From: Saprospiraceae bacterium
GTDB taxonomy: Bacteria > Bacteroidota > Bacteroidia > Chitinophagales > Saprospiraceae
Assembly (NCBI GenBank): GCA_021604865.1
Contig: BQJU01000016.1
Span: 62,001-126,000 of the forward strand
Direction of reading: 5' to 3'
Length of the DNA stretch: 64,000 nt
Below are positions 1-7,944 of this stretch, piece after piece (positions within the stretch are counted from its first letter, which is position 1; each line of letters begins with the position of its first letter). A program made the translations under genes and the position numbers. A model generated the notes under the pieces. The model worked only from the letters and a program-made list of their open reading frames with translations. It made no database searches and was not told the DNA's origin.

Positions 1-610
1 TTTCGCCCCAGTCGCCCTGGGTTTTGTTTTCTCCTTTTAGTGCTGATACCAGGTTGTTGGCATCGGTACTCAGTTGCTGGTTGAGTTCGCGCAGGTGTTC
101 GATCTCCTTTTTCAAGGAAATGCGGTCTCGGGTCTCCTCCACAAAACGCTTTTCGATGCCGTCCTCAAAAGTTTTTATTTTTTCCCTTAAGGGCATCAGG
201 ATATCTTGCAATTGGCGCTGGTTTTGATCGGTAAACTTCTGACTTTTTTCCTCCAACAGCCGATTGGCCAGTTGTTCAAACTCTAGTTTGGATTGCTTTT
301 GTAAAGCCTCCACTTCGTTTTTCTGATGAGTCAGGCGGTCTTCCAGTCCGATCATGGCCTGCTCACTGGCCGACACCTTGCCGGTCAGAATTTTCACCTC
401 TTCCAGTTTCTCCTGCAGATCTTCCCGGTACATATCCGCCTGGTTCTGCAAAGCGTCAAATACTTCTTTTATGACATATCGCTTTTCCAACTCATCTAAT
501 GGGATCGCTCTGGCTAGTACCCGGCTTTTGGCGAGAAACCAACCGATGAGGCCTCCTAATAAGATTCCAATGATCAGGAAGATGGCAATGACAAGCAGGT
601 CAATGGTCAT
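1..610 (-). CDS. rmuC: DNA recombination protein RmuC, 5' part (runs off the window start)
   Basis: Partial gene; the ATG is at 610 and the frame stays open to base 1 (about 203 codons). The N-terminus is one membrane segment (MTIDLLVIAIFLIIGILLGG), followed by a long charged coiled coil of roughly 150 residues, and the fragment ends in KGENKTQGDWGE, the conserved entry to the RmuC nuclease-like domain. RmuC proteins are membrane-anchored and limit recombination between inverted repeats; the activity itself is poorly defined. The catalytic domain lies outside the window. The gene points away from the rest of the window and is separated from the next gene by about 1.1 kb. Confidence 0.9.
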   Translation of the reverse strand, partial: MTIDLLVIAIFLIIGILLGGLIGWFLAKSRVLARAIPLDELEKRYVIKEVFDALQNQADMYREDLQEKLEEVKILTGKVSASEQAMIGLEDRLTHQKNEVEALQKQSKLEFEQLANRLLEEKSQKFTDQNQRQLQDILMPLREKIKTFEDGIEKRFVEETRDRISLKKEIEHLRELNQQLSTDANNLVSALKGENKTQGDWGE

Positions 611-757
611 AAACAGGGTTTTATCAACAAAAAAGTTAAAGTCTTTCGCTGATAAAGTTATAGTATTTCGTGGAGATCGGGAAATTTTGGATGTTTTTTA
701 AAGAAGGTGGACGATTGGGGTGAAAATGAAGAAGGAGGGATGGGATCGGCAAAAATG

Positions 758-847
758 GTTATAAAAGTAATCGTTACAAAAATAATGATTATAAAAATAA
801 CGATTACAAATGTAATGATTATAAAAGTTATGATAACAAATATAACG
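758..847. repeat. Six-copy 15-bp tandem repeat, AT-rich
   Basis: Six adjacent 15-bp units at 758, 773, 788, 803, 818 and 833, approximating RTTAYAAAWRTAAYG. The unit is a multiple of three, so one frame encodes a five-residue periodic hydrophobic peptide, but no supporting gene is apparent. Alternating GATTA/TAATC words give it partial dyad symmetry. It lies about 150 bp upstream of rmuC and could be a variable-number repeat or a binding-site array. Confidence 0.8.
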
Positions 848-1434
848 AATCTCTTCCCATCCTTTTACCTGCTTCGGAAAGCATTAGATGCGCCTTTGGC
901 GATTAGAGGACTGGATTCTCTCCGGTATCAGACACCTTAATGGTATCAAAATACGATCAACTACTACAGTAGCACACTGCGCGGCCTCGCTCTGCCATAG
1001 CGGCTACGCGAAGGCGAAGGTGGGTTCAGGGCTAGAGGAGCATTGGCCGTTAAGAAAAAAGCGGCACCCGTACAGCTCAAGAAGAAATACTGTTAGAGCT
1101 AAAACCTATGTAAAATCAAGAAGAACATGCCCTACAATCAAAAGAAATTTAGCCAGCACAAAACACCAAAGCGAGTTTATTTCTTCCCCCCAACTGGGCC
1201 GCTTTTTTTAGGCCAATCCTCCAGCCGAGCGACTTTTTTGGTCCGTTTTTTCGTCGTGGAAAAAATGGACGAAAGATTATTTAAAGCCCCAAATCTAAAA
1301 CCTACCTCCCAAAACCAAACAAAAGCTTTGTCTGCATAATGCCGATCTTTATCTATGGCCTTTGCAACCCCTCTGGCGGCGGGTAAAAAGGCCAAAAATT
1401 ACTTACGCCCATTCAGGGCTAGTAAAAATGCACC

Positions 1435-1465
1435 AATTAATGCCGGGCAGTGCCCAGCACTAATT
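1435..1465. repeat. 31-bp near-perfect palindrome
   Basis: Arms run from AATTA at 1435 to TAATT at 1465 around a GGGCA-TGCCC core, with only isolated mismatched pairs. A second small hairpin (TGCC..GGCA) follows at about 1471-1484. It sits about 230 bp downstream of the stop of the minus-strand gene ending at 1693, too far to be a clear terminator. Confidence 0.6.
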
Positions 1466-1692
1466 GCTTTTTGCCCTTCAGGCAAATGTTAAAACGTCCG
1501 CAAAAGCGCGTTAATCAGGCTTGCAATTTCTCTTATTTTGACGACACTCCCACCGTTTCCGTCCTAAACCTTTCTAAACTTTCCTAAACCTACTTCCCTG
1601 AAAAAAATGGAAGGATTGGAAAGAGTTACTCTGGTGTAAACCACCATTTCCACCCTAAACCTTCTACCCCCCACCAGTCCCCAACCACCCAA

Positions 1693-2580
1693 TTACACCA
1701 CCATCCATCTTTTAGCATCTACCGCAGCCCCATCTAGGTTAAGTTTCAAAATGTAAATGCCGCTAGGTATTTTAAAGCCCAAAGTATTATTGGTATCAAT
1801 CTGCACCTGATGAAATCCGGCATTCATTTTTTCCTTCACCCAAGAATTAATTAGCCTACCTCTGAGGTCAAAAACCTCCAAATCTACCTTCCCGGAGGTA
1901 GGCAGCGCGATTTCTACCTGGCCGTTTTCCCGCATGGGGTTTGGGTAGAGGTGCCGGATATGTGGCTTATTGATGGAACCCTGCCCATCTTTTACGCCAT
2001 CAATGATCACTGGATCTATATCGAGAGTGATATCGGCCACGCCATGCAGGTAATCATTATCATCAGGGGATAATGTGATGATTCTTTCGGCTGCATCGGG
2101 AGAGGAAGCCCAGGGATCGATGGGAATAGAGGTGTCGCCAGTAAAATAGATTTGCGTAGTTAGCAACGTATCTTCACTGCTGATTTTATAATGCAAATGC
2201 CTGGGCCGAAACTGGCTGCCATTGAGGTATTTACCAGGAAGGACGGTCTGAAAGCTGTACTGGCCACTTTCATCGGTGGTCACCTTGCCGCGGTAATGGT
2301 CGTTTTCATATCCACCACCATCATTGGCATGCCATACATCCACCAAGGCATTGATAATTGGCGTTTGACAGTCATTGGCATATACCGTACCGGTAATAAA
2401 TAGCACAGTTCCAGGGGCACCTTGAGGTGCCAATTGAGGTAGGAGCGGAGCACCAGGACGATAAAACGGGCCTTCTATATCGTTGGTAGTCAGACATTCG
2501 GGAGGTAGTTGAAAACTCAGCATGGTGCCTGCCCCGGATAAGGAAAGGACTTTCAAAAGATTTCTTCTGCTAAATTTCAT
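1693..2580 (-). CDS. Secreted intradiol ring-cleavage dioxygenase-like protein with T9SS sorting domain
   Basis: 295 aa from the ATG at 2580; the frame extends 13 codons upstream, but MKFSRRNLLKVLSLSGAG at the ATG is a clean Tat-like signal start. The middle matches the dioxygenase_C fold: Thr-Asn-Asp-Ile-Glu-Gly-Pro-Phe-Tyr near 32-40, Tyr91 in GGGYEND, Tyr118 in LPGKY, and His128/His130 in RPRHLHYK, the expected two-Tyr two-His non-heme Fe(III) ligands. The last 80 residues (YPNP..., ending KRWMVV) are a T9SS type A sorting domain, so the protein is probably exported to the surface or medium. The substrate is unknown; secreted members of this fold are not tied to a classical catechol pathway. 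It is the last gene of the sigma-factor cluster. Confidence 0.85.
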   Translation of the reverse strand: MKFSRRNLLKVLSLSGAGTMLSFQLPPECLTTNDIEGPFYRPGAPLLPQLAPQGAPGTVLFITGTVYANDCQTPIINALVDVWHANDGGGYENDHYRGKVTTDESGQYSFQTVLPGKYLNGSQFRPRHLHYKISSEDTLLTTQIYFTGDTSIPIDPWASSPDAAERIITLSPDDNDYLHGVADITLDIDPVIIDGVKDGQGSINKPHIRHLYPNPMRENGQVEIALPTSGKVDLEVFDLRGRLINSWVKEKMNAGFHQVQIDTNNTLGFKIPSGIYILKLNLDGAAVDAKRWMVV

Positions 2581-2590
2581 ATTCGTTGTT

Positions 2591-3757
2591 TTAAAAATGA
2601 TAATTAATTTGTGTTTCAAAGCTGTACTGCTTCTGATTTTCCATCAAGGTTTTATTAGGCTGAAAAGAAGTTCCCATTACTTGCAAACTCCATCTAGGGA
2701 ATAACTGCCAACGAAGACCCATTTTTGCGTACCAATAATTTAGAGAGGGCGCATCTTGCCTATAGGAATCTTTATTGTTCAATACCGGATCAATGTAAGG
2801 ATTGTCAGTAGCAAAGGAAGTCTTCACTTCTGCCAGCAAGTTGGATTGGCCCAAAAACCCGACACCGAGTATTGGACTGATCCGTTTACTTTTTAATAAT
2901 TGCCAATCCAAGCCCAACCGATAATAGATACTTTGCTGATGAATGGAAAAGGTAATTGGGAAATACTCTTCAGGAGCTTCTCGGCCATAATACGCAGGTA
3001 GAGACGCAGGTAGAGAGCCACTGGCTTGATAGTCTTGCCATTCCTGTCCCATTTCAATATGAAAGCCAAGACCTTTCCAAATAGTCCGCCCCCATTGCAG
3101 ACCCACTTGTTGAAATTGTTGTTGGCCTATGTCACTTTCCACAGAATTGGCCGGGGCCTTCAATTGCCCAAACCGGTAAGTCAGGCCAATGCGATTTAGA
3201 GGCAAATGATCGATATGGGGCGTTTCAATTGTGAATGGAACTAAAGAAAGTCGGGATGTTTCTAGCCTGGGAAGAGAAGAGACTAATTTTTGGATTTTTG
3301 AAATTTGTGAAAATAAACTTTGTTCATTACTTGCAATACTATTCTGATTATCAGTTGGTTGAGTTTTATATTTATTGATTTTGTTTTTTGAATTATGTGC
3401 AATGGCTTCAGCGACAATAGGTTTTTCGTTAACAGAACTAATCGTGACAGGGACCCTTACTGTTCGAATTACAGTATCCACCCTCCAAATGGTATCCACT
3501 TGAGGTATTACGGCAGCAGAAGCAACCGACAATTCAGAAATCTGGTGCTCCAGCCGATCAATGGTCTGGCTCTGCATATACCAGTTGACCAGTAAAAGCA
3601 ATAATAAAACGAGGCTCAACCATAACCACCATATAGGCCACTGGCTTTTGTTTTTTTGTTTATCGAGTTGTCGATTGAGCTCATCCCAGTGATCCTCCTC
3701 AAAAGGAAGGTCCCGTTCGGCTTCGAAGCTTTGGTTAACTAATTTTTCCAGATCCAT
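2591..3757 (-). CDS. Single-pass membrane protein downstream of ECF sigma (possible anti-sigma/outer-membrane-like protein)
   Basis: 388 aa. An N-terminal cytoplasmic part of about 40 residues (MDLEKLVNQSFEAERDLPFEEDHWDELN) precedes one strong membrane segment (WPIWWLWLSLVLLLLLLVNWY), then a short coiled coil. The C-terminal half is rich in alternating aromatic strands and ends QINYHF, as in small outer-membrane beta-barrel domains. It starts one base after the sigma factor stop, so the two are co-transcribed and probably translationally coupled. By position it is the likely regulator (anti-sigma) of that sigma factor, but no zinc-binding anti-sigma motif is visible, so function is inferred from context. 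Confidence 0.6.
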   Translation of the reverse strand: MDLEKLVNQSFEAERDLPFEEDHWDELNRQLDKQKNKSQWPIWWLWLSLVLLLLLLVNWYMQSQTIDRLEHQISELSVASAAVIPQVDTIWRVDTVIRTVRVPVTISSVNEKPIVAEAIAHNSKNKINKYKTQPTDNQNSIASNEQSLFSQISKIQKLVSSLPRLETSRLSLVPFTIETPHIDHLPLNRIGLTYRFGQLKAPANSVESDIGQQQFQQVGLQWGRTIWKGLGFHIEMGQEWQDYQASGSLPASLPAYYGREAPEEYFPITFSIHQQSIYYRLGLDWQLLKSKRISPILGVGFLGQSNLLAEVKTSFATDNPYIDPVLNNKDSYRQDAPSLNYWYAKMGLRWQLFPRWSLQVMGTSFQPNKTLMENQKQYSFETQINYHF

Positions 3758-3758
3758 A

Positions 3759-4322
3759 TCATTTGATTTTTTGCTGATCCGGATATATTTTCATCAGCAT
3801 ATTTTGCAATTTTTTTCGAGCTTTCGCCAAATTTGACTTCGATGTACCCACGCTAATACCAATTTGTTTGGCAATCTCCGGGTGGGAGTAACCTTCAACA
3901 GCATGTAAATTAAACACCAATCGGTAGGAGGGAGGTAACTGCTGTATAGCCTGTAGGATATCGTCAACACCCAACTGACTCGGTGCACTATTTACCGTTG
4001 TAGGTTCCTGAAGATGGATCACTTCCAGGCTAACTTCTTCCCGATGGTAACGACGGAAATAGTCAATTGAAGTATTTATTAAAATCCGACGAAGCCAGCT
4101 TTTAAAAGCGGATTTTCGATTGTATTGATCTAGCTTTTTAAATACTTTCAAAAAGCTGTCATTCAAAATTTCACTGGCTTCCTCTCTGGTAGATGAATAA
4201 TGCAAACAAATATTCATGGCATAGGCATAATACTGCTTATACAATTCTTTTTGACTGGCCCGATTATTGGCAATGCAGGAATCCAGCAATAAATGAAAGG
4301 TATGTTTGCTGTTGGTTGTCAT
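3759..4322 (-). CDS. RNA polymerase sigma factor, ECF subfamily
   Basis: 187 aa. Region 2 is at about 15-85 (ELYKQYYAYAMNICLHYS, EEASEILNDSFLKVFKKLDQY, FKSWLRRILINTSIDYFRR) and region 4 at about 120-175 (QLPPSYRLVFNLHAVEGYSHPEIA, ISVGTSKSNLAKARKKLQ). This is the usual layout of Bacteroidota ECF sigma factors. It is followed at one base by the membrane protein 2591-3757. An AAC-17-CGTC ECF-type promoter directly upstream suggests autoregulation. The target genes are not known; the dioxygenase-like gene downstream is a candidate because it lies in the same run. Confidence 0.93.
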   Translation of the reverse strand: MTTNSKHTFHLLLDSCIANNRASQKELYKQYYAYAMNICLHYSSTREEASEILNDSFLKVFKKLDQYNRKSAFKSWLRRILINTSIDYFRRYHREEVSLEVIHLQEPTTVNSAPSQLGVDDILQAIQQLPPSYRLVFNLHAVEGYSHPEIAKQIGISVGTSKSNLAKARKKLQNMLMKIYPDQQKIK

Positions 4323-4334
4323 ATCTGTTGTCCA

Positions 4335-4358
4335 GACGACAAGTTATACAAAAGGGTT
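4335..4358 (-). promoter_or_regulatory. ECF-type promoter of the sigma gene (AAC-17-CGTC)
   Basis: On the minus strand, GCAACCC (AAC at 4358-4356) is followed after 17 bp by CGTCT (CGTC at 4338-4335). The sigma start codon is at 4322, giving a very short leader. AAC and CGTC are the typical -35 and -10 cores of ECF promoters. Autoregulation is inferred. Confidence 0.6.
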
Positions 4359-4412
4359 GCCTGAAAAGCTGTTTTAAAACCAAACTTTGCATTACACAAT
4401 ACATGCACTGAG

Positions 4413-5987
4413 TTACTGCCTCTTTATCACCCGGCTAAGAATCGGTCGTTTACGGATGACTTCTTCTTTACTGACGCCATCTTTTTGAGCTTTTTCAAGG
4501 ATGGTCTCTACGTTGGCATCCGGGTTTACGGCTTTTTTGGCTTCAATCAAGGTGCCAATGACTTCAGCATCTTTGGGCCGCTTTTTCAGGTATTGCTCTG
4601 CAGCTTTGGACGCTGCCTGGTAATCGCCAAGGCTAAGGCTGGCGTTTGCTTTGGCTTTTAGCGCTTCGAGGTTGTTGCCATCGTAACTCAGTGTATTGTC
4701 TGCTTTGGTTTTGAGCGTTTCCTGTTCTTTTATTTGAGCACTCAGTTGGTCCCTAAGTTTGTCAATTAAGTGATCCTTTGGGTTCAATTGCTCGTAAGCA
4801 CTAATGTCTTTTTCGGCCTTATCGGGCCTTTTGTTTTTGAGGAAAATATTGGCTCGGGCCTTTAGGGCTACCGTATCCTGAGGAACCTCCTCAAGTCGGG
4901 TATTCAAATCTTCAACAGCCTCCCCGTAATTGCCTTTGGAAAAATTGATCATTGCCCGGTTTTTGAGGGCAAAACCGTAGTTGGGATGGGTTTTTAGTAT
5001 TTTATCATAATACCCCGCAGCCTTGTCCGTATTGTTCGTGGCGATATAATTATCAGCAAGGGTCATCCCCCACAACAATAAAGTTGCAGAATCAGGAGTG
5101 CTAATGGATTCCAGCAAGTCAATACTTGATTTTGAGTCACCAATTTGATGGGCTACTACGCCAAGCAGAAGCATGGATATCTGTTCTTCAATATCCAGAG
5201 TGAGTACTCCTTCTGTTGAAATACTGGAAATAGAACTGACGGTATCGAGTTTGCTGTCTTCCTCCATATTAATCTGGCTGAAAGCAAATTTCTCTCCGCT
5301 ATCGATAAATTTATATCTGGTGCGGATGAGGTTGCGTCCTGCTATCTGCGTTTCATAAGTGCCCCAGATAATCAATTGCGCCCGACAGCCATCACCCAGC
5401 TTTTCTGCCTGTCCATAATTAGAAGGATACCGATTATCGTCATTAGGCTCCAACTCAAGCGTCCCAATTTCAGTGCTCAATTTGAACTTTGTACTAAAAT
5501 CAATCAAACGGTCTTTGATGGCCCGGTGGGGAAAGGCTTTTTCACCGGCAAGTTGTTCAAAGGGCAGTAATAATATATTGAAAGCAGATTGTGGGGTAAA
5601 GACCGGGCAGTCGTTACTTTCATTGCCACTTAACAAAAAGAATGCAGCGGCGGCGACAATGCCCAGTACACCTAAAGAAGAGGCCACCCACCAGGTTTTT
5701 TTTCTCTTTTGTGGAGGAGGGGTGCCATTTTCCAACTGTTCCGCCAGCTCCAGGATGGCATTGGTAATCTGATTATAGGCCAATTGGGCATTGTCGAAAC
5801 TAACAATGCCTAATTGTTCTTCTTTTTTGATTTTCTCATATTGGGATTTAAGCTGAAGGGCAACCCGGTAATAAGCTTTGTAGGCAGACTCGTTGGAAAG
5901 GGTGTTGGTGAGAATTAATAATGCTTCACCAGGTTTGGCTTCTCCAATTAATTTTCTTACTTCGCGGATAAGTTCTTGTTTATTCAT
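4413..5987 (-). CDS. EAD11-like domain, membrane segment, TolB-like domain and TPR repeats
   Basis: 524 aa from the ATG at 5987 (a GTG two codons upstream is the alternative). Residues 1-85 (MNKQELIREVRKLIGEAKPGEALLILTN... EQLGIVSFDNAQLAYNQITNAILELAEQL) look like effector-associated domain 11 (EAD11), found in Bacteroidota signalling and conflict proteins. A membrane helix at about 98-118 (WWVASSLGVLGIVAAAAFFLL) precedes a domain with FNILLLPFEQLAGEK and CRAQLIIWGTYE, like the ligand-sensing TolB/FlgO N-terminal fold. From about residue 270 several TPR units follow (ALKNRAMINFSKGNYGEAVEDL, ALKARANIFLKNKRPDKAEKDI, ALKAKANASLSLGDYQAASKAA). It lies 90 bp upstream of the sigma gene on the same strand. 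EAD domains normally recruit a partner carrying the same EAD; no partner is in this window. Confidence 0.75.
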   Translation of the reverse strand: MNKQELIREVRKLIGEAKPGEALLILTNTLSNESAYKAYYRVALQLKSQYEKIKKEEQLGIVSFDNAQLAYNQITNAILELAEQLENGTPPPQKRKKTWWVASSLGVLGIVAAAAFFLLSGNESNDCPVFTPQSAFNILLLPFEQLAGEKAFPHRAIKDRLIDFSTKFKLSTEIGTLELEPNDDNRYPSNYGQAEKLGDGCRAQLIIWGTYETQIAGRNLIRTRYKFIDSGEKFAFSQINMEEDSKLDTVSSISSISTEGVLTLDIEEQISMLLLGVVAHQIGDSKSSIDLLESISTPDSATLLLWGMTLADNYIATNNTDKAAGYYDKILKTHPNYGFALKNRAMINFSKGNYGEAVEDLNTRLEEVPQDTVALKARANIFLKNKRPDKAEKDISAYEQLNPKDHLIDKLRDQLSAQIKEQETLKTKADNTLSYDGNNLEALKAKANASLSLGDYQAASKAAEQYLKKRPKDAEVIGTLIEAKKAVNPDANVETILEKAQKDGVSKEEVIRKRPILSRVIKRQ

Positions 5988-6273
5988 AAGCACTTTCAGT
6001 AGGGGATTCCCATTCTTTTACAAATCAGGGGATGTATAAAAGGGCCCCAATTCAGTGGATAAATTTATTGTTTTTTTTCAATAAGTTATGAATTTCAGAG
6101 AACAAGGCCGAAAGGATGTATGAAATTTCTCACAAATTGTTAATTTTAGTCCCGCTTTTAATAATTTACGCCTTTAAATAGCGTTTTCAATCATTATTAG
6201 GTCATAGGCTCGTAAGTTAGCCCTCCTTTGAGGAGCTAAGCGAGATCTAAACAAAAACTTAAAACCAGGATTC

Positions 6274-6960
6274 ATGTTCCAGCAACCTTTTTTATTGTTT
6301 CAGTCTACGGATATAGAAAGAGAAGTGGCTTCCCAAAGCTTTGTTGATATCATTGTACAGGGAGGTATGATGGGGATAATGATTGTATTGGTCCTTTTTA
6401 TCCTTTCTATTATTGGTTTGTATATTTTTATTGAGCGCTACCTGACCATCAAACGAGCTGCTCGCATCGATGAAAGCTTTATGAACAATATTCGCGCAAA
6501 TGTACAGTCCGGCAATATTCATGGTGCCAAGGCGCTATGTCAATCAACGGATTCTCCTGCGGCACGGATGGTTGAAAAAGGTTTGCAACGAATTGGAAAG
6601 CCTTTACGTGATATCGATGCCGCCATTGAAAATGTGGGTAACCTTGAAATCTTTAAATTGGAGAAAAACCTGTCCACACTGGCGAGTATTGCCGGTGCTG
6701 CTCCAATGATCGGATTCTTTGGAACCGTAACAGGTATGATCCTGGCATTTTTTAAGATGGCAACAGAACAAAACGTTACCCCCGACGTATTGGCAGGTGG
6801 TATCTATCAGGCATTGATTACTACAGCCGCCGGGTTGTTTATCGGTATCCTGGCCTTTGTAGGATATAACATTCTGGTGGCCAATGTTGATAAGGTGGTC
6901 TTCAAAATGGAAAGAACAACGGTAGAATTTATGGACTTGCTCCAGGAGCCAACCTCCTAA
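6274..6960 (+). CDS. exbB: MotA/TolQ/ExbB proton channel family protein
   Basis: 228 aa inner-membrane protein with three membrane segments (about 28-53, 140-165 and 180-205). The family signature GAAPMIGFFGTVTGMILAFFKM is followed by QALITTAAGLFIGILAFVGYN. With the two ExbD proteins and TonB-like protein directly downstream it forms the proton-driven complex that energises TonB-dependent outer-membrane receptors. It is the first gene of the operon; exbD follows after 20 bp. Confidence 0.93.
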   Translation: MFQQPFLLFQSTDIEREVASQSFVDIIVQGGMMGIMIVLVLFILSIIGLYIFIERYLTIKRAARIDESFMNNIRANVQSGNIHGAKALCQSTDSPAARMVEKGLQRIGKPLRDIDAAIENVGNLEIFKLEKNLSTLASIAGAAPMIGFFGTVTGMILAFFKMATEQNVTPDVLAGGIYQALITTAAGLFIGILAFVGYNILVANVDKVVFKMERTTVEFMDLLQEPTS

Positions 6961-6980
6961 ACCAGGGTAAAACAAAAGTA

Positions 6981-7379
6981 ATGGGATTAAAAAAGAGAAG
7001 TAAAGTCAGTGCTGAGTTTAGTATGTCTTCCCTAACGGACATTATCTTTCTGTTGCTGATCTTTTTCATGCTTACATCTACCTTGGTACGTATTCAGCCA
7101 TTTCCTTTGCCGAAATCGGACTCCAAGACGGTTGCGCCAACCTCGGTAGTAGTGACTATTGAAAAAGGAGGAAAATTCACCCTCAATAGTAAAGAAATCA
7201 GTAGCGCTGTACTCGAAAAGGCTTTGCGCCAACAGGTGCGTGCTGCCGAACAAAAGGAAAATGTTACCGTGACCATCGTGGCCGAGCTAGGCACTCCTTT
7301 TGATGATGTTGTCATGGTGATGAATATGGCGGCCAAACTGAAAGCCAAGGCCATTATTGCTACGGAACCAAAGAGTTGA
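6981..7379 (+). CDS. exbD: Biopolymer transporter ExbD (first copy)
   Basis: 132 aa. The short cytoplasmic N-terminus KKRSKVSAEFSMSSLTD leads into the single membrane helix DIIFLLLIFFMLTSTLV, whose leading Asp is the proton-relay residue of ExbD/TolR. The remaining residues form the periplasmic ExbD domain. The first 30 residues are almost identical to those of the second ExbD next to it, which points to a tandem duplication with divergence of the periplasmic half. Confidence 0.93.
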   Translation: MGLKKRSKVSAEFSMSSLTDIIFLLLIFFMLTSTLVRIQPFPLPKSDSKTVAPTSVVVTIEKGGKFTLNSKEISSAVLEKALRQQVRAAEQKENVTVTIVAELGTPFDDVVMVMNMAAKLKAKAIIATEPKS

Positions 7380-7401
7380 ACGGGTTAAAATAATTTATCC
7401 A

Positions 7402-7806
7402 ATGGGAATTAAGAAAAGAAGTAAAGTCAGTGCCGAATTCAGTATGTCCTCTTTGACGGATATCATATTCCTTTTATTGATTTTCTTCATGCTCACTTCT
7501 TCTTTGGTAGCTCCCAATGCCTTGAATTTGAAGCTACCCGGTAGTTCCAAAACCAAGGTAACTACTACCTCCAAAACCGATGATGTGAGCATCAGAAAAG
7601 ATGGCAGGTACTACCTGAATAACAAACGGGTGGAACTCGCCGCTTTGGACCAACAATTGGCACGAATGGCCAAAGGTAAATCCGGCAAGCTGAATATCAC
7701 GATTTCTCCCGATTCGGGAACACCTACGGAATATGTTGTGGCCATAATGGATATTGCACTTCGCTACCATATCAATGGCATCCTTGTTACTGAATTGAGT
7801 AAATGA
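7402..7806 (+). CDS. exbD: Biopolymer transporter ExbD (second copy)
   Basis: 134 aa from the ATG at 7402 (MGIKKRSKVSAEF). The open frame begins earlier at 7357 and would overlap the first exbD, but the ATG at 7402 matches the N-terminus of the first copy exactly in position. It has the same SSLTDIIFLLLIFFMLTSSLV membrane helix with Asp, then a periplasmic domain different from the first copy (LNLKLPGSSKTKV..., ending NGILVTELSK). Tandem ExbD proteins after one ExbB are common in Bacteroidota and may form heteromeric stators. Confidence 0.92.
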   Translation: MGIKKRSKVSAEFSMSSLTDIIFLLLIFFMLTSSLVAPNALNLKLPGSSKTKVTTTSKTDDVSIRKDGRYYLNNKRVELAALDQQLARMAKGKSGKLNITISPDSGTPTEYVVAIMDIALRYHINGILVTELSK

Positions 7807-7944
7807 TACGGGTTATAACCTCTGGGAAGTGTTAAAAAGCCTTTTTTTTGGTTAAAAATATGCTAATCAGCAACCAGGAAATAGGATCTGAGGTAGATAT
7901 TTGCGTTAGAGAAATGGAAATAAATAACTGAGGAAACAACTATT

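Larger units (their letters stand above)
611..1692. other. 1.1-kb region without a convincing gene
   Basis: Between rmuC (minus, start at 610) and the 3' end of the dioxygenase-like gene (minus, stop at 1693). It contains the 15-bp tandem repeat at 758-847, short local repeats around 930-1025 (GGTATCA twice, several small GC-rich dyads) and the 31-bp palindrome at 1435-1465. Several open frames exist, but none has a family motif, a signal peptide or a plausible start. I read it as non-coding and possibly a decayed insertion region. Confidence 0.6.

Noticed and set aside
758-847. Possible CRISPR-like array
   Set aside because: Units are 15 bp and directly adjacent, with no spacers and no cas genes nearby.
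888-1211. 107-codon open frame on the plus strand in the gene-free region
   Set aside because: Composition is like random translation (many Arg, Ser, Cys), with no domain and no promoter or ribosome-site context.
1177-1395. 72-codon open frame on the minus strand with a TTG start
   Set aside because: No family motif, no ATG, lies in a repeat-rich non-coding stretch.
3350-3365. CTGAT-T-ATCAG dyad as another Fnr-like site
   Set aside because: Spacer is 1 base instead of 4 and it lies inside a coding region.
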